A stretch of 64,000 nt of DNA from positions 62,001-126,000 of the forward strand of contig CANQVE010000002.1 of the NCBI GenBank assembly GCA_947627205.1, in the 5' to 3' direction. Below, piece after piece: positions 45,932-54,900 of this stretch; the stretch's first letter is position 1, and each line of letters starts with the position of its first letter. The position numbers and the translations under genes were made by a program. The stretch is from an uncultured Clostridia bacterium. Its GTDB lineage: Bacteria > Bacillota > Clostridia > Oscillospirales > Ruminococcaceae. Under the pieces are notes generated by a model. The model was given only the letters and a program-made list of their open reading frames with translations. It searched no databases and had not been told where the DNA came from.

Positions 45932-46449
45932 AATCAGCTCTAAGAAAAGAGCTTATTGCACGGAGAAAAGCAATGGACGCGGCGAAAAAAGCCGCCGCCG
46001 ATGAAAGTATTTTCAGACAGCTTGTCCCCCTTGTAAATTCCGCGGGCAATGTTTTTTGTTATGCTTCTACAGAAATAGAAGTTGACACAAGACGAATTAT
46101 AGAATACTGCTTGTCGAATAATATTCCCGTTGCATTGCCTGTCAGCGGCGAAAGCGAATTGTCATTCTACTATATCGACAATATAAATGAGCTGAAAAAA
46201 GGACGGTATAATATCGACGAACCGCCGATAAGCAGACCTGCTTATGACGGGGAAAAGACGCTTTGTATCGTTCCCGCGCTTTGTGCCGACAAAAACGGAT
46301 ATAGGCTCGGTTACGGCAAAGGATATTATGACAGGTTTTTAAAGAGCTTTAAAGGAAAGAGCGTTATAATTTGCTATAAGGATTTTTTATGTGAGATACC
46401 GAAAGAATCTCACGATATGCAGACAACGTTCACTGTTTTTGATGAATGA
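45919..46449 (+). CDS. 5-formyltetrahydrofolate cyclo-ligase
   Basis: 176 aa. The C-terminal signature LGYGKGYYDRFL and the N-terminal RRKAM block identify the MTHFS family, which recycles 5-formyl-THF to 5,10-methenyl-THF. The start overlaps the DJ-1-like gene. Confidence 0.92.
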   Translation: MREIKSALRKELIARRKAMDAAKKAAADESIFRQLVPLVNSAGNVFCYASTEIEVDTRRIIEYCLSNNIPVALPVSGESELSFYYIDNINELKKGRYNIDEPPISRPAYDGEKTLCIVPALCADKNGYRLGYGKGYYDRFLKSFKGKSVIICYKDFLCEIPKESHDMQTTFTVFDE

Positions 46450-46470
46450 TCTGCTTGACGGAGGTCGTAA

Positions 46471-47886
46471 ATGGACGACAATAAATTGATTTTTAATTCT
46501 GACGAAAACGACGAAGAGAAGCCCGAAAACGAAGATCCTATTGAGGAAAAACTTGAAGAAACACAGGAGATCGCAAGTATTTCCGACTTTACGGGCGAGA
46601 AAAAACTGTTTTCATTGTCGGAGGATATGACAGAAAACGAAAGCTCCGACGAGTTGGAAAAGACACGTCTTATGGGAACTATAAAGGACACCCCCGTACA
46701 GAGTGTCCCCGTCGAAAACACTGTAAAGCGTAGAAAAAAACGCAGGAAAAACTCAAACATAGATCACACGAGAACTATGGGACAGGTATTTCTCGGAGTA
46801 ATGATCGCAGTGGTTTCGCTTGCTGCGGGAGTTATACTTGCGGTATATACTATAAACGGTCTGCGTGATTTTACGGGAATGTCTAAGACTATACGCGAGG
46901 CGGAAGTGACTATCGACAGCAGTATGTCGCCCGACAAGATAGTTGACGAGCTGTACAGCAACGGTATCATAAATATGCCGTTTCTGATGAAAACATATAT
47001 TAAATTTACCGATAACGGCGAAAAGCCTTTTCTGACGGGAAGCTATAAGCTGTATTCAAACATGTCCTACGGAAGCCTTATAACCACGCTTAAATCTCCA
47101 AAAGAATATACCGAACAAGTAAAGGTAACCATTCCCGAGGGATTGACGGCAAAGGAAGTAGGCGAGCTTCTCGAAAAGAATTATGTCTGCAAAGCATCTG
47201 ATTTTGAAAAGTGCTATAAGCAGAAGCTGAATAAATATGATTTTGAAGAGGGCATAGAGGACAATCCCAACCGCCTGAATATGCTTGAGGGCTATCTGTT
47301 CCCGGACACTTATTTCTTCTATGTGGTAGACGATCTAAAGAAAGGTTTAAAGGTTGATACGACATATTATGCGGAAATGGCCGCGGACAAGATGTATGAT
47401 ACCTTTGAGGAGAAGATAACCAAATCCATGAAACAGCAAATGGAAGAACTTGGAATGTCGCTTGACGAAGTTATACGCCTTGCTTCTCTGATATGCTGGG
47501 AGGGTACTAATAAAACAAATATGGAGGGTATTTCGTCTGTATTCCATAACCGTCTGAACGATCCCGAAAAGTTCCCCATGCTCCAATCTGATACGACTGA
47601 CACTTATATAGAAGAAGTAATTGATCCTGCGACAACCTCGGCAAATAAGGAAAAAATGCAGGCTATAAGGGACGCTTATGACACATATAAGTGTGAGGGA
47701 CTTCCCGCAGGAGCAATATGCAATCCCGGTCTTGATGCGATAGAAGCGGCGATCAACCCTGCGAACACAAGTTATTATTACTTCCTCGCAAGCAAGGACG
47801 GAACATTCTATTGGGCAAAAACAGTTGAAGAACACGAACAGAATATCAAAGACGCCGCTCTGAGAGAAGAAAACAGCGGAAGCTGA
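46471..47886 (+). CDS. mltG: Endolytic murein transglycosylase MltG
   Basis: Cuts growing glycan strands at the membrane. 471 aa: an acidic cytoplasmic tail (1-95), a basic stop (VKRRKKRRK), one membrane helix (about 107-130), a LysM-like domain and the YceG domain. The catalytic glutamate equivalent to E. coli E218 is Glu344 in SLICWEGT; the glutamate two residues before it is replaced by cysteine. The final NRL and LPAGAICNPG blocks are typical. Confidence 0.95.
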   Translation: MDDNKLIFNSDENDEEKPENEDPIEEKLEETQEIASISDFTGEKKLFSLSEDMTENESSDELEKTRLMGTIKDTPVQSVPVENTVKRRKKRRKNSNIDHTRTMGQVFLGVMIAVVSLAAGVILAVYTINGLRDFTGMSKTIREAEVTIDSSMSPDKIVDELYSNGIINMPFLMKTYIKFTDNGEKPFLTGSYKLYSNMSYGSLITTLKSPKEYTEQVKVTIPEGLTAKEVGELLEKNYVCKASDFEKCYKQKLNKYDFEEGIEDNPNRLNMLEGYLFPDTYFFYVVDDLKKGLKVDTTYYAEMAADKMYDTFEEKITKSMKQQMEELGMSLDEVIRLASLICWEGTNKTNMEGISSVFHNRLNDPEKFPMLQSDTTDTYIEEVIDPATTSANKEKMQAIRDAYDTYKCEGLPAGAICNPGLDAIEAAINPANTSYYYFLASKDGTFYWAKTVEEHEQNIKDAALREENSGS

Positions 47887-47897
47887 GGTGGCAGATA

Positions 47898-49157
47898 TTG
47901 TTTAGAAAAACAGAACTTCTTTCTCCCGCAGGAGACTTTGAAAGCCTGTTATATGCTCTCGATTACGGAGCGGACGCCGTTTATCTGGGCGGAAAAAGTT
48001 TCGGAATGAGAGCGGGAGCAAAAAACTTTACGGAAGAAGAACTTTGTTCAGCTGTGCAGACAGCGCATAAAAGAGGCGTAAAAGTCTACATTACCTGCAA
48101 CATTGTTCCGAGCAATGATGAGATTGAACGCTTTCCCGAATTTATTTCTTCGGCAGTAAATGCGGGAGTTGACGCTGTGATCGCTGCGGATATAGGCATT
48201 ATTTCCTTTATCCGCGAGCTTCAGCCTGATCTTGAAATTCACGCTTCTACGCAAACGGGTATAGTAAATTACAGGACAGCACTCGAACTGTATAAAATGG
48301 GGGTAAAACGTGTTGTACTAGCAAGGGAAGTCGATCTTGAAGAGATAAAAAAGATAAGGAAGAACATTCCCGACGATCTGGAAATAGAAGCGTTTGTTCA
48401 CGGAGCAATGTGCGTTTCGTTTTCGGGGAGATGCCTTATTTCCGAATATCTCACAGGGAGAAACGCAAACCGAGGAGAATGTGCCCAGCCATGCAGGTGG
48501 GAATATTACCTTATGGAGCAAAAACGTCCCGGAGAATTCTATAAAGTCTTTGAGGACGAACGCGGGAGCTATATACTGAACGCCCGTGATATGTGCATGA
48601 TAGAGCATATAGACGATCTGCTTGAAGCGGGTATAGACAGCTTTAAGATAGAGGGCAGGGCAAAGTCCGCATATTATACCGCTCTTACGACAAATGCATA
48701 CAGAACGGCTCTTGACTGTACGCTGAAAAATGAAAAGATACCCGAATGGGTATTCGACGAAATGAATAAAATCAGCCACAGACCGTATTGCACAGGATTT
48801 TTCTACGGCAGTCCCTCTGCCGGGAGCGGTTCACAGGACGCGAACATTATAACAAACGGCGGTCAGTATTTTGCGGACAGCGGATATATCAGGGGTTATG
48901 ATTTCGTGGGCGCTGTAGACGGCTGCGGTAATGGCGTGATGAAACTTACGGTCAGAAATTATTTTGAGATCTCCGATGAACTTGAGCTTGTTGTTCCGAA
49001 AAAAGCACCGATAAAGTTCGTTCCTCAAAAAATGTATTACAGCAGCGGAGAAGAAACGTCTGTAGCAAATCACGCAATGGAGCAGATAACTATAATAACG
49101 GACATTGATGTTCCCGAGCGTTCTCTTCTTAGAAAAAAGATTGCCGAAAAGAGGTAG
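47898..49157 (+). CDS. Peptidase U32 family protein
   Basis: 419 aa. The family signature EAFVHGAMCVSFSGRC and the cysteine-rich ECAQPCRW follow a TIM-barrel N-terminal region. Related members act in tRNA and 23S rRNA hydroxylation (TrhP, RlhA) or as collagenase-like proteases; the modification role is more likely for this group. The start is TTG 47898 with GAGGTGG upstream. Confidence 0.88.
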   Translation: MFRKTELLSPAGDFESLLYALDYGADAVYLGGKSFGMRAGAKNFTEEELCSAVQTAHKRGVKVYITCNIVPSNDEIERFPEFISSAVNAGVDAVIAADIGIISFIRELQPDLEIHASTQTGIVNYRTALELYKMGVKRVVLAREVDLEEIKKIRKNIPDDLEIEAFVHGAMCVSFSGRCLISEYLTGRNANRGECAQPCRWEYYLMEQKRPGEFYKVFEDERGSYILNARDMCMIEHIDDLLEAGIDSFKIEGRAKSAYYTALTTNAYRTALDCTLKNEKIPEWVFDEMNKISHRPYCTGFFYGSPSAGSGSQDANIITNGGQYFADSGYIRGYDFVGAVDGCGNGVMKLTVRNYFEISDELELVVPKKAPIKFVPQKMYYSSGEETSVANHAMEQITIITDIDVPERSLLRKKIAEKR

Positions 49158-49160
49158 TTT

Positions 49161-49811
49161 ATGGATAATTCAGAAATCTTTCCTCATATTGACCATACGT
49201 TGTTGGATCCTGCGGCGGCGTCCGTACAGATAGCCTCGCTTTGCCGTGAAGCAATAAAATATCATACGGCGTCTGTTTGCATTCCTCCGTGTTTTGTAAA
49301 ACGCGCGCGGAATAACTTTCCCGACCTTAATATATGCACAGTCATAGGATTTCCGCTCGGTTATTCTACTGCAAATGTAAAGTGGTTTGAAACAAAGGAC
49401 GCGATAGAAAACGGCGCGGACGAAATAGATATGGTCATAAATCAGAATGAAGTGAAAAACAAAAGATATACTTTTGTTGAAAAGGAAATCGGTCTGATAA
49501 AAGACGCCTGCGGCGATAAGATACTTAAAGTAATAATAGAGACCTGCAACCTTTCCGAGCAGGAAAAGATAGAGTTGTGCAGAATAGTGACAAGTGCAGG
49601 AGCGGATTATATAAAGACATCAACAGGCTTCGGAAGAGCGGGCGCCGATATTGAGGATATTCGGCTTTTCAGAAAATATATAGGCGAAAACGTTAAAATA
49701 AAGGCGGCAGGCGGAATAAGTTCAAAAGAACAACTCGAATTATTCTTGAACGAGGGCTGTGACAGAATAGGAACGAGCCGTGCCGTTAAACTCCTTACTA
49801 AAGGTGAATGA
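49161..49811 (+). CDS. deoC: Deoxyribose-phosphate aldolase
   Basis: Class I aldolase splitting deoxyribose 5-phosphate. EIDMVIN, the Schiff-base lysine in IKTSTGF, and VKIKAAGGI are present. 216 aa. It is paired with deoB downstream, forming a nucleoside-salvage unit. Confidence 0.95.
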   Translation: MDNSEIFPHIDHTLLDPAAASVQIASLCREAIKYHTASVCIPPCFVKRARNNFPDLNICTVIGFPLGYSTANVKWFETKDAIENGADEIDMVINQNEVKNKRYTFVEKEIGLIKDACGDKILKVIIETCNLSEQEKIELCRIVTSAGADYIKTSTGFGRAGADIEDIRLFRKYIGENVKIKAAGGISSKEQLELFLNEGCDRIGTSRAVKLLTKGE

Positions 49812-49812
49812 A

Positions 49813-50988
49813 ATGATAAAACGTGTTTTTCTGATCGTTTTGGACAGTTTCGGCATAGGAGAACTGCCCGATGCCGAGATGTTCGGCGACAAGGGCGCTA
49901 ATACACTGCGCTCTTGTTATAACACGGGAATGCTTGTTGTTCCGAATATGGCAAAGCTCGGTTTATTCAACATTGACAGCGTTTCTTTCTCGGAAAAAGA
50001 AAAAGATCCGAGCGGAGCTTTTTTACGGCTTTCTGAGCTTTCAAAGGGCAAGGACACAACGACCGGTCACTGGGAAATCGCAGGTACAATAAGCGAAAAG
50101 GCTTTTCCTACTTTTCCCGACGGATTCCCGAAAAAAATAATCGACGAGTTTGAAAAAAGAACAGGCAGGAAAACGCTCTGCAACAAACCGTATTCGGGAA
50201 CAAAAGTTATTGCGGATTACGGTGAAGAGCATATAAAAACGGGAGCGCTCATAGTTTACACTTCGGCTGACAGCGTTTTTCAGATTGCTGCGCATGAGGA
50301 TATAGTTCCTGTCGAAACGTTGTACGAATATTGCAAGATCGCGCGCGAGATACTCACGGGAGAATATGCCGTAGGCAGAGTTATCGCACGTCCGTTTGAG
50401 GGAGAATTTCCGTTTACAAGAACTTCGCGCAGGCACGATTTTTCGCTTGTTCCGCCAAGAGATACAATGCTCGATATTTTGAGCGCCGACGGCTTTGAAA
50501 CAATAGGCATAGGAAAAATAAGCGATATCTTCGCGGGAAAAGGAATAAAAACAGCGGAGCGTGAAATCGGCAACTCTGTTGATATGAAAATAACTTCCGA
50601 ATATCAGAAAAAGGAATGGAGCGGGCTGTGTTTTACAAATCTTGTTGATTTTGATATGCAGTACGGTCATCGCCGCGATCCGCTGGGATATACAAACGCT
50701 TTGAATGAGTTTGACAGGTGGCTCGGCGGATTTATCGAAAAAATGCGTTCTGATGATGTTCTTATATTAACTGCGGATCATGGGTGCGATCCGTGCCACA
50801 GCGGTACTGACCATACCCGCGAGTATATTCCCGTATTGATATACGGCGATAAAATAAAGTCAGCAAATCTCGGAACAAGAGCAGGCTTCTGCGAGATAGC
50901 GGGTACTGTTCTGGATATGCTTGGAGCAAAGGGAAAAGTTGACGGAAAAGGCTTTGCCGATGAAATAATCAAAGAAAAAGATGTTTAA
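49813..50988 (+). CDS. deoB: Phosphopentomutase
   Basis: Interconverts ribose or deoxyribose 1- and 5-phosphates. The alkaline-phosphatase-like metal sites are in VLDSFGIGELPDA, TTGHWE and TADHGCDP. I chose ATG 49813, with AAAGGTGA upstream, giving 391 aa; an in-frame start at 49780 lies inside deoC. It overlaps the next gene by 8 bases. Confidence 0.95.
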   Translation: MIKRVFLIVLDSFGIGELPDAEMFGDKGANTLRSCYNTGMLVVPNMAKLGLFNIDSVSFSEKEKDPSGAFLRLSELSKGKDTTTGHWEIAGTISEKAFPTFPDGFPKKIIDEFEKRTGRKTLCNKPYSGTKVIADYGEEHIKTGALIVYTSADSVFQIAAHEDIVPVETLYEYCKIAREILTGEYAVGRVIARPFEGEFPFTRTSRRHDFSLVPPRDTMLDILSADGFETIGIGKISDIFAGKGIKTAEREIGNSVDMKITSEYQKKEWSGLCFTNLVDFDMQYGHRRDPLGYTNALNEFDRWLGGFIEKMRSDDVLILTADHGCDPCHSGTDHTREYIPVLIYGDKIKSANLGTRAGFCEIAGTVLDMLGAKGKVDGKGFADEIIKEKDV

Positions 50989-51415
50989 TTTTAGTATTAA
51001 AATACCTGCTGCGGACGATATGAAATATTTTCTTTTGATAAACAAAAGGCTGTTTGGCGATAAATGTTTATCAGAGATCGACAGCGGTTTCGTTTTTGAC
51101 GAAATATTAAATGACAAAAAGGGCATATTTCTTGCGGTTTATCATGGAAACAGAATGGCAGGATATGCTTATGCAGTCGAAGTCTTTTCAATGAAACGCG
51201 GTCATTATGCCGAAATCGTTGATTTTTATACGATCGAATACTACAGAAAAAACGGCGCAGACTTATATTTGCTAATGGCAATAGAGCAGTGGTCACGTCA
51301 GGCGGTATGCCGAGAGCTTGTATTCAGCACTGATGATGACAGTAAAAAGAGTCTGCTGGAAAAGTTAAGATACATAAAAGACGAGAACTCAAACGTTTAC
51401 AGAAGAAATCTGTGA
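50981..51415 (+). CDS. GNAT-like acetyltransferase
   Basis: 144 aa with a GNAT-type fold: a beta strand FLAVYHGNRMAGYAYAVE, YAEIVDFYTIEYYRKNGADLYLL in place of the acetyl-CoA loop, and a C-terminal helix. The glycine-rich pyrophosphate loop is weak, so activity is uncertain. The start overlaps deoB. Confidence 0.6.
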   Translation: MFNFSIKIPAADDMKYFLLINKRLFGDKCLSEIDSGFVFDEILNDKKGIFLAVYHGNRMAGYAYAVEVFSMKRGHYAEIVDFYTIEYYRKNGADLYLLMAIEQWSRQAVCRELVFSTDDDSKKSLLEKLRYIKDENSNVYRRNL

Positions 51416-51450
51416 TCTTTTATGTTAAATAAAGAAAGGAACCGATTAAA

Positions 51451-52278
51451 ATGAGCGAATGTAATCACAATTGTTCGGGGTGTTCCGAAAATTGCTCGGA
51501 ACGCGATCCGAAGAGCTTTCTTGAAAAGCCCCACGAGCTTTCCAATATAAAGAAAGTTATAGGCGTTGTAAGCGGAAAAGGAGGCGTCGGAAAATCTCTC
51601 GTTACTTGTATGAGCGCGGTCTTGATGAACAGAAGAGGTTTTAGTACCGCTATTCTTGACGCAGACATAACAGGACCGTCCGTTCCGAAAGCGTTTGGTA
51701 TAAAGGAAAAAGCGCAGGGAAATGAAACTGCTATTTTCCCCGTAAAAACCAAAAAGGGAATACGGGTTATGAGCGTAAATCTGCTTTTGCCTGACGATAC
51801 CGATCCCGTTGTATGGAGAGGTCCGATAATCGCAGGGACGGCAAAACAGTTCTGGACGGACGTTGTCTGGGACGATGTGGACTTTATGTTTGTAGATATG
51901 CCTCCGGGAACGGGTGATGTTCCGCTTACTGTGTTTCAGTCAATACCGCTCGACGGAATTATAGTCGTTACATCTCCCCAGGAGCTTGTATCAATGATAG
52001 TGGGAAAAGCGGTAAAAATGGCGGAAATGATGAATATTCCCATAATAGGTCTTGTGGAGAATATGAGCTATGTCGAGTGTCCTGACTGCAAAAAGAAAAT
52101 AAGTGTATTCGGCGAAAGCCATATTGATGAAACTGCGACCAAATTCGGTCTGAAAGTCATAGCAAAACTTCCTATAGACGCAGAGCTTGCAAAGCTCGTT
52201 GACAGCGGTCTGCTGGAGCTTATGGAAACAACCGCCGCGGATCCTATTGCAGACGCTGTAGAGGAATTTTGCAAATGA
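51451..52278 (+). CDS. Mrp/NBP35-type iron-sulfur carrier ATPase
   Basis: 275 aa. The N-terminus is a short cysteine-rich segment (CNHNCSGCSENCSE), followed by the deviant Walker A GKGGVGKS, DADITGPS, and the CPDC pair near residue 210 that bridges an iron-sulfur cluster in this family. It is thought to deliver Fe-S clusters to target proteins. The stop overlaps the next gene, a C_GCAxxG_C_C protein. Confidence 0.92.
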   Translation: MSECNHNCSGCSENCSERDPKSFLEKPHELSNIKKVIGVVSGKGGVGKSLVTCMSAVLMNRRGFSTAILDADITGPSVPKAFGIKEKAQGNETAIFPVKTKKGIRVMSVNLLLPDDTDPVVWRGPIIAGTAKQFWTDVVWDDVDFMFVDMPPGTGDVPLTVFQSIPLDGIIVVTSPQELVSMIVGKAVKMAEMMNIPIIGLVENMSYVECPDCKKKISVFGESHIDETATKFGLKVIAKLPIDAELAKLVDSGLLELMETTAADPIADAVEEFCK

Positions 52279-52724
52279 GCAGGGGAGACATTGCCTACGA
52301 AAATTTTCTGAAAGGCTATAACTGCACGCAAGCCGTTACGGTCGCTTTCTCGGACATTTTCGGACTTTCGGAAGATAAGCTCGCGAAAATATCGGGAGGC
52401 TTCGGCGGGGGAATGGGCAGAATGAGAGAAGTCTGCGGAACGTTTTCGGGCGTTGTTATGATACTGAGCGAAGTTTACGGATATTCCGAGCCGAAAGACC
52501 TCGAAGCGAAAAAAGCGCTGTATGAAAAAATACGCGCCGCCGCGGAACAATTCCGCAAAGACAACGGGAGCATAATCTGCCGCGAGCTTTTAGGGCTTGA
52601 AAAAATGGAAGAATCGGCTGTTCCCGAACCTCGAACCGCCGAGTATTACAAAAAGCGTCCGTGTCCTATGCTCTGCAAATATGCGGCTGACCTTGCGGAG
52701 AAAATGATAAACACGGGAAAATAA
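52275..52724 (+). CDS. C_GCAxxG_C_C family redox protein
   Basis: 149 aa from ATG 52275, which overlaps the Mrp stop. The cysteine pattern is visible as GYNCTQAV, REVCGTFSG, ICRELLG and CPMLCKY. Proteins of this family are small, probably metal- or redox-active, and often stand next to redox genes. The coupling with an Fe-S carrier suggests an iron-sulfur role; this is inference. Confidence 0.85.
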   Translation: MSRGDIAYENFLKGYNCTQAVTVAFSDIFGLSEDKLAKISGGFGGGMGRMREVCGTFSGVVMILSEVYGYSEPKDLEAKKALYEKIRAAAEQFRKDNGSIICRELLGLEKMEESAVPEPRTAEYYKKRPCPMLCKYAADLAEKMINTGK

Positions 52725-52740
52725 TTCTGTTATAAAAGAA

Positions 52741-52776
52741 AACGCCTTGACGAAAAATCGTAAAGGCGTTTTTTAT
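52741..52776 (+). terminator. Terminator between convergent genes
   Basis: AACGCCTT pairs with AAGGCGTT, with A-rich and T-rich flanks on both sides, so it can act for the plus-strand cluster and for pduL. Confidence 0.85.
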
Positions 52777-52792
52777 TATTTAAGTAAACTAA

Positions 52793-53371
52793 TCAAAGGC
52801 TCTTTATTATCTCGCCCATGAGATTGGGAGTAGCCGAAATAGCGTTGCTCTCGTCTGTGTCAATGTGCATAGCGTCTGCGAACTTTTCGCTTACTCTTAC
52901 AACAACATCACCGAGAATAGCTTCTCTGCCGTTTGTCTTGCACTTTACCCAAACAACGTCTTTGCTCTTAAGACCGAGTTTTTCAGCGGTTTCGGGAGTA
53001 AGGTGAATGTGGCGCTTTGCAACTATAACGCCCTCTTTTATTGTAACTTCGCCCGCAGGACCTCTGAGCGTACAGCCGGGAGTTCCCGCAATATCTCCGC
53101 TCTCACGGATAGCAATATCAACTCCGATAGAACGAGCGTCTGTTGCCGAAAGCTCAACCTGATCTGCAGGACGGCACGGACCGAGTATAGAAACGTTTGC
53201 AAGCTCTCTCTTAGGACCTACGACCGTAACTCTCTGCTCGCTCGCAAACTGTCCGGGCTGTGAAAGATCCTTTTTCTTTGTAAGCTCTGCGCCTTTTCCG
53301 AAAAGGACTTCAAGCGTCTCCTTTGTAACGTGAACGTGTCTTGCCGATGTTTCAACGAGTATTTCTGCCAT
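52793..53371 (-). CDS. pduL: PduL-type phosphate propanoyltransferase
   Basis: Transfers acyl groups between CoA and phosphate. Two repeated domains carry the zinc-binding histidines (SARHVHV and KRHIHL). ATG 53371 has GGAGGG upstream, giving 192 aa. No microcompartment shell or encapsulation-peptide extension is seen, and no ackA is adjacent, so this is likely the housekeeping phosphotransacetylase of acetate formation. Confidence 0.92.
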   Translation of the reverse strand: MAEILVETSARHVHVTKETLEVLFGKGAELTKKKDLSQPGQFASEQRVTVVGPKRELANVSILGPCRPADQVELSATDARSIGVDIAIRESGDIAGTPGCTLRGPAGEVTIKEGVIVAKRHIHLTPETAEKLGLKSKDVVWVKCKTNGREAILGDVVVRVSEKFADAMHIDTDESNAISATPNLMGEIIKSL

Positions 53372-53424
53372 TTTAATTCCCTCCAAAATATTTTTAGGGC
53401 GATATGCCCAAAATTTACTCTTTA

Positions 53425-53453
53425 ATTATACTACTTTTTTCTGAAAAAATCAA
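53425..53453 (-). promoter_or_regulatory. Promoter of pduL
   Basis: On the minus strand TTGATT (53448-53453), a 17-base spacer and TATAAT (53425-53430). Confidence 0.65.
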
Positions 53454-53462
53454 GTAAATCTA

Positions 53463-53526
53463 TTGAAATTTATAAAAAAATATGTTATAATTTGAAATTG
53501 AGAGTGAAAATCATTTTCAATTTCAA
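53463..53526 (+). promoter_or_regulatory. Promoter and Fur/Zur-type operator of the zinc operon
   Basis: TTGAAA (53463-53468), a 17-base spacer and TATAAT (53486-53491). Just after it is a 7-1-7 inverted repeat TGAAAAT-C-ATTTTCA (53505-53519), nested within TTGAAATTG (53492-53500) and CAATTTCAA (53518-53526). The 7-1-7 form is that of Fur-family boxes, consistent with autoregulation by the next gene. Confidence 0.75.
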
Positions 53527-53546
53527 GAGTCGGGTGTTAAGAATAA

Positions 53547-53951
53547 ATGGATAGAAACAATTACAATACAAAACAGCGTGATGAAATAGTCGAGTTTTTT
53601 TCAAAACGCAGGGGAAAATGTTATTCAGCGAAAGAAATAATTAAAAGCGGTGAGATAACTTCGGGGGAAGCTACGGTATACAGAACGCTTTCAAAACTCA
53701 CGGAAAGCGGAGTTTTAAAGCGCTTTACAGACGGAAATTCTTCTTGTTATCAGCTTGCGGACTCTGACGAGTGTTCTTCGCATTTTCATTTGAAGTGTGA
53801 AAAATGCGGAAAACTAATTCATCTTGACTGCGATTTTATTGCTCAAATACAGGAGCATATAAAGTTAAAGCACGATTTTCTGGTAGACATCGGAAAAACG
53901 GTGTTCTACGGATTGTGCAGAGACTGCGCAAACGGTGAAGAAAATGTCTAA
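53547..53951 (+). CDS. zur: Fur-family regulator, probably Zur
   Basis: 134 aa: an N-terminal winged helix (SGEATVYRTLSKLTESG) and a dimerisation domain with the structural zinc pairs CEKCGK and CRDC. The downstream zinc importer genes and the operator over its own promoter point to zinc-responsive Zur rather than Fur or PerR. It overlaps the following gene's start by 8 bases. Confidence 0.82.
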   Translation: MDRNNYNTKQRDEIVEFFSKRRGKCYSAKEIIKSGEITSGEATVYRTLSKLTESGVLKRFTDGNSSCYQLADSDECSSHFHLKCEKCGKLIHLDCDFIAQIQEHIKLKHDFLVDIGKTVFYGLCRDCANGEENV

Positions 53952-54870
53952 GAAATTTTTCTCGCTGATCGTTTGCGCGGCAATCGCGGTGTTTTCATTC
54001 TGCGGATGTAAGGATAATTCGCCCGACAACGGTAAACTGAAAATAGTTACAGCGATTTTTCCCGCTTATGATCTTGCTCGGGAGGTATTCGGCGATAAGG
54101 CTGACATTACGCTTCTCCTTAAACCCGGAACGGAAAGTCACAGCTATGATCCCTCGGCAAAGGATATTGTTAAGATAAACAACTGCGATCTGTTTATTTA
54201 CAACGGCGGAGAGTCCGATGAATGGATAGAGAATATTCTGAATGACATTGACGAAATAAACACTTTCAGAATGATGGACGCGGTAAATGCTCTTGAAGAA
54301 GAGGATGTTTTCGGCAGGGAAGAGGACAAAAAAGAAGCCGAATACGACGAGCATATATGGACTTCTCCAAAAAATGCCGAAAAAATAGTTTCAGGCATTT
54401 GCGAAAAAGCATCGGAATTATTTCCCGACTACAGCGCTGAATTTGAAGAAAATGCAAAAAGCTGTATCGAGAAAATAAATGATTTAGATAAACGCTTTGA
54501 AGAACTGCTTTCGGGAGAGGACAGATATTTTGTTTTCGGCGACAGATTTCCGCTGTTATATTTTTTTAAGGAATACGGTCTGAATTATTACGCGGCGTTT
54601 CCCGGCTGTAATTCCGAAACGGAACCCTCAGCGCAGATAATAGCGTTTCTTGACGAAAAACTAAAAGAAGAAGATACGATAAAAACCGTGTTCTGCATTG
54701 AGCTTTCAAGTCATAAGCTCGCCCAGACGCTTGCCGGCGAACATGGATTTGATATAGCGGAATTTCATTCCTGCCATAACATTTCGGCAGATGATTTTTC
54801 GGCAGGGGAGAGCTATATTTCTCTTATGGAGAGGAATTATGAGATGCTGAAAAAGGCTCTCGGAAAATAG
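53944..54870 (+). CDS. znuA: Zinc ABC transporter substrate-binding lipoprotein
   Basis: 308 aa from ATG 53944. A signal peptide ends in a lipobox-like FSFCGC. Cluster A-I features are present: GTESHSYDPS, DEHIWTSP and SSHKLA. The loop before DEHIW is acidic (EEEDVFGREEDKKEAE) instead of the histidine-rich loop of many ZnuA proteins. The regulator and operon context favour zinc; manganese cannot be excluded. Confidence 0.88.
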   Translation: MSKKFFSLIVCAAIAVFSFCGCKDNSPDNGKLKIVTAIFPAYDLAREVFGDKADITLLLKPGTESHSYDPSAKDIVKINNCDLFIYNGGESDEWIENILNDIDEINTFRMMDAVNALEEEDVFGREEDKKEAEYDEHIWTSPKNAEKIVSGICEKASELFPDYSAEFEENAKSCIEKINDLDKRFEELLSGEDRYFVFGDRFPLLYFFKEYGLNYYAAFPGCNSETEPSAQIIAFLDEKLKEEDTIKTVFCIELSSHKLAQTLAGEHGFDIAEFHSCHNISADDFSAGESYISLMERNYEMLKKALGK

Positions 54871-54900
54871 ATAAACATTTTAGAAAGATAAAACACAATT

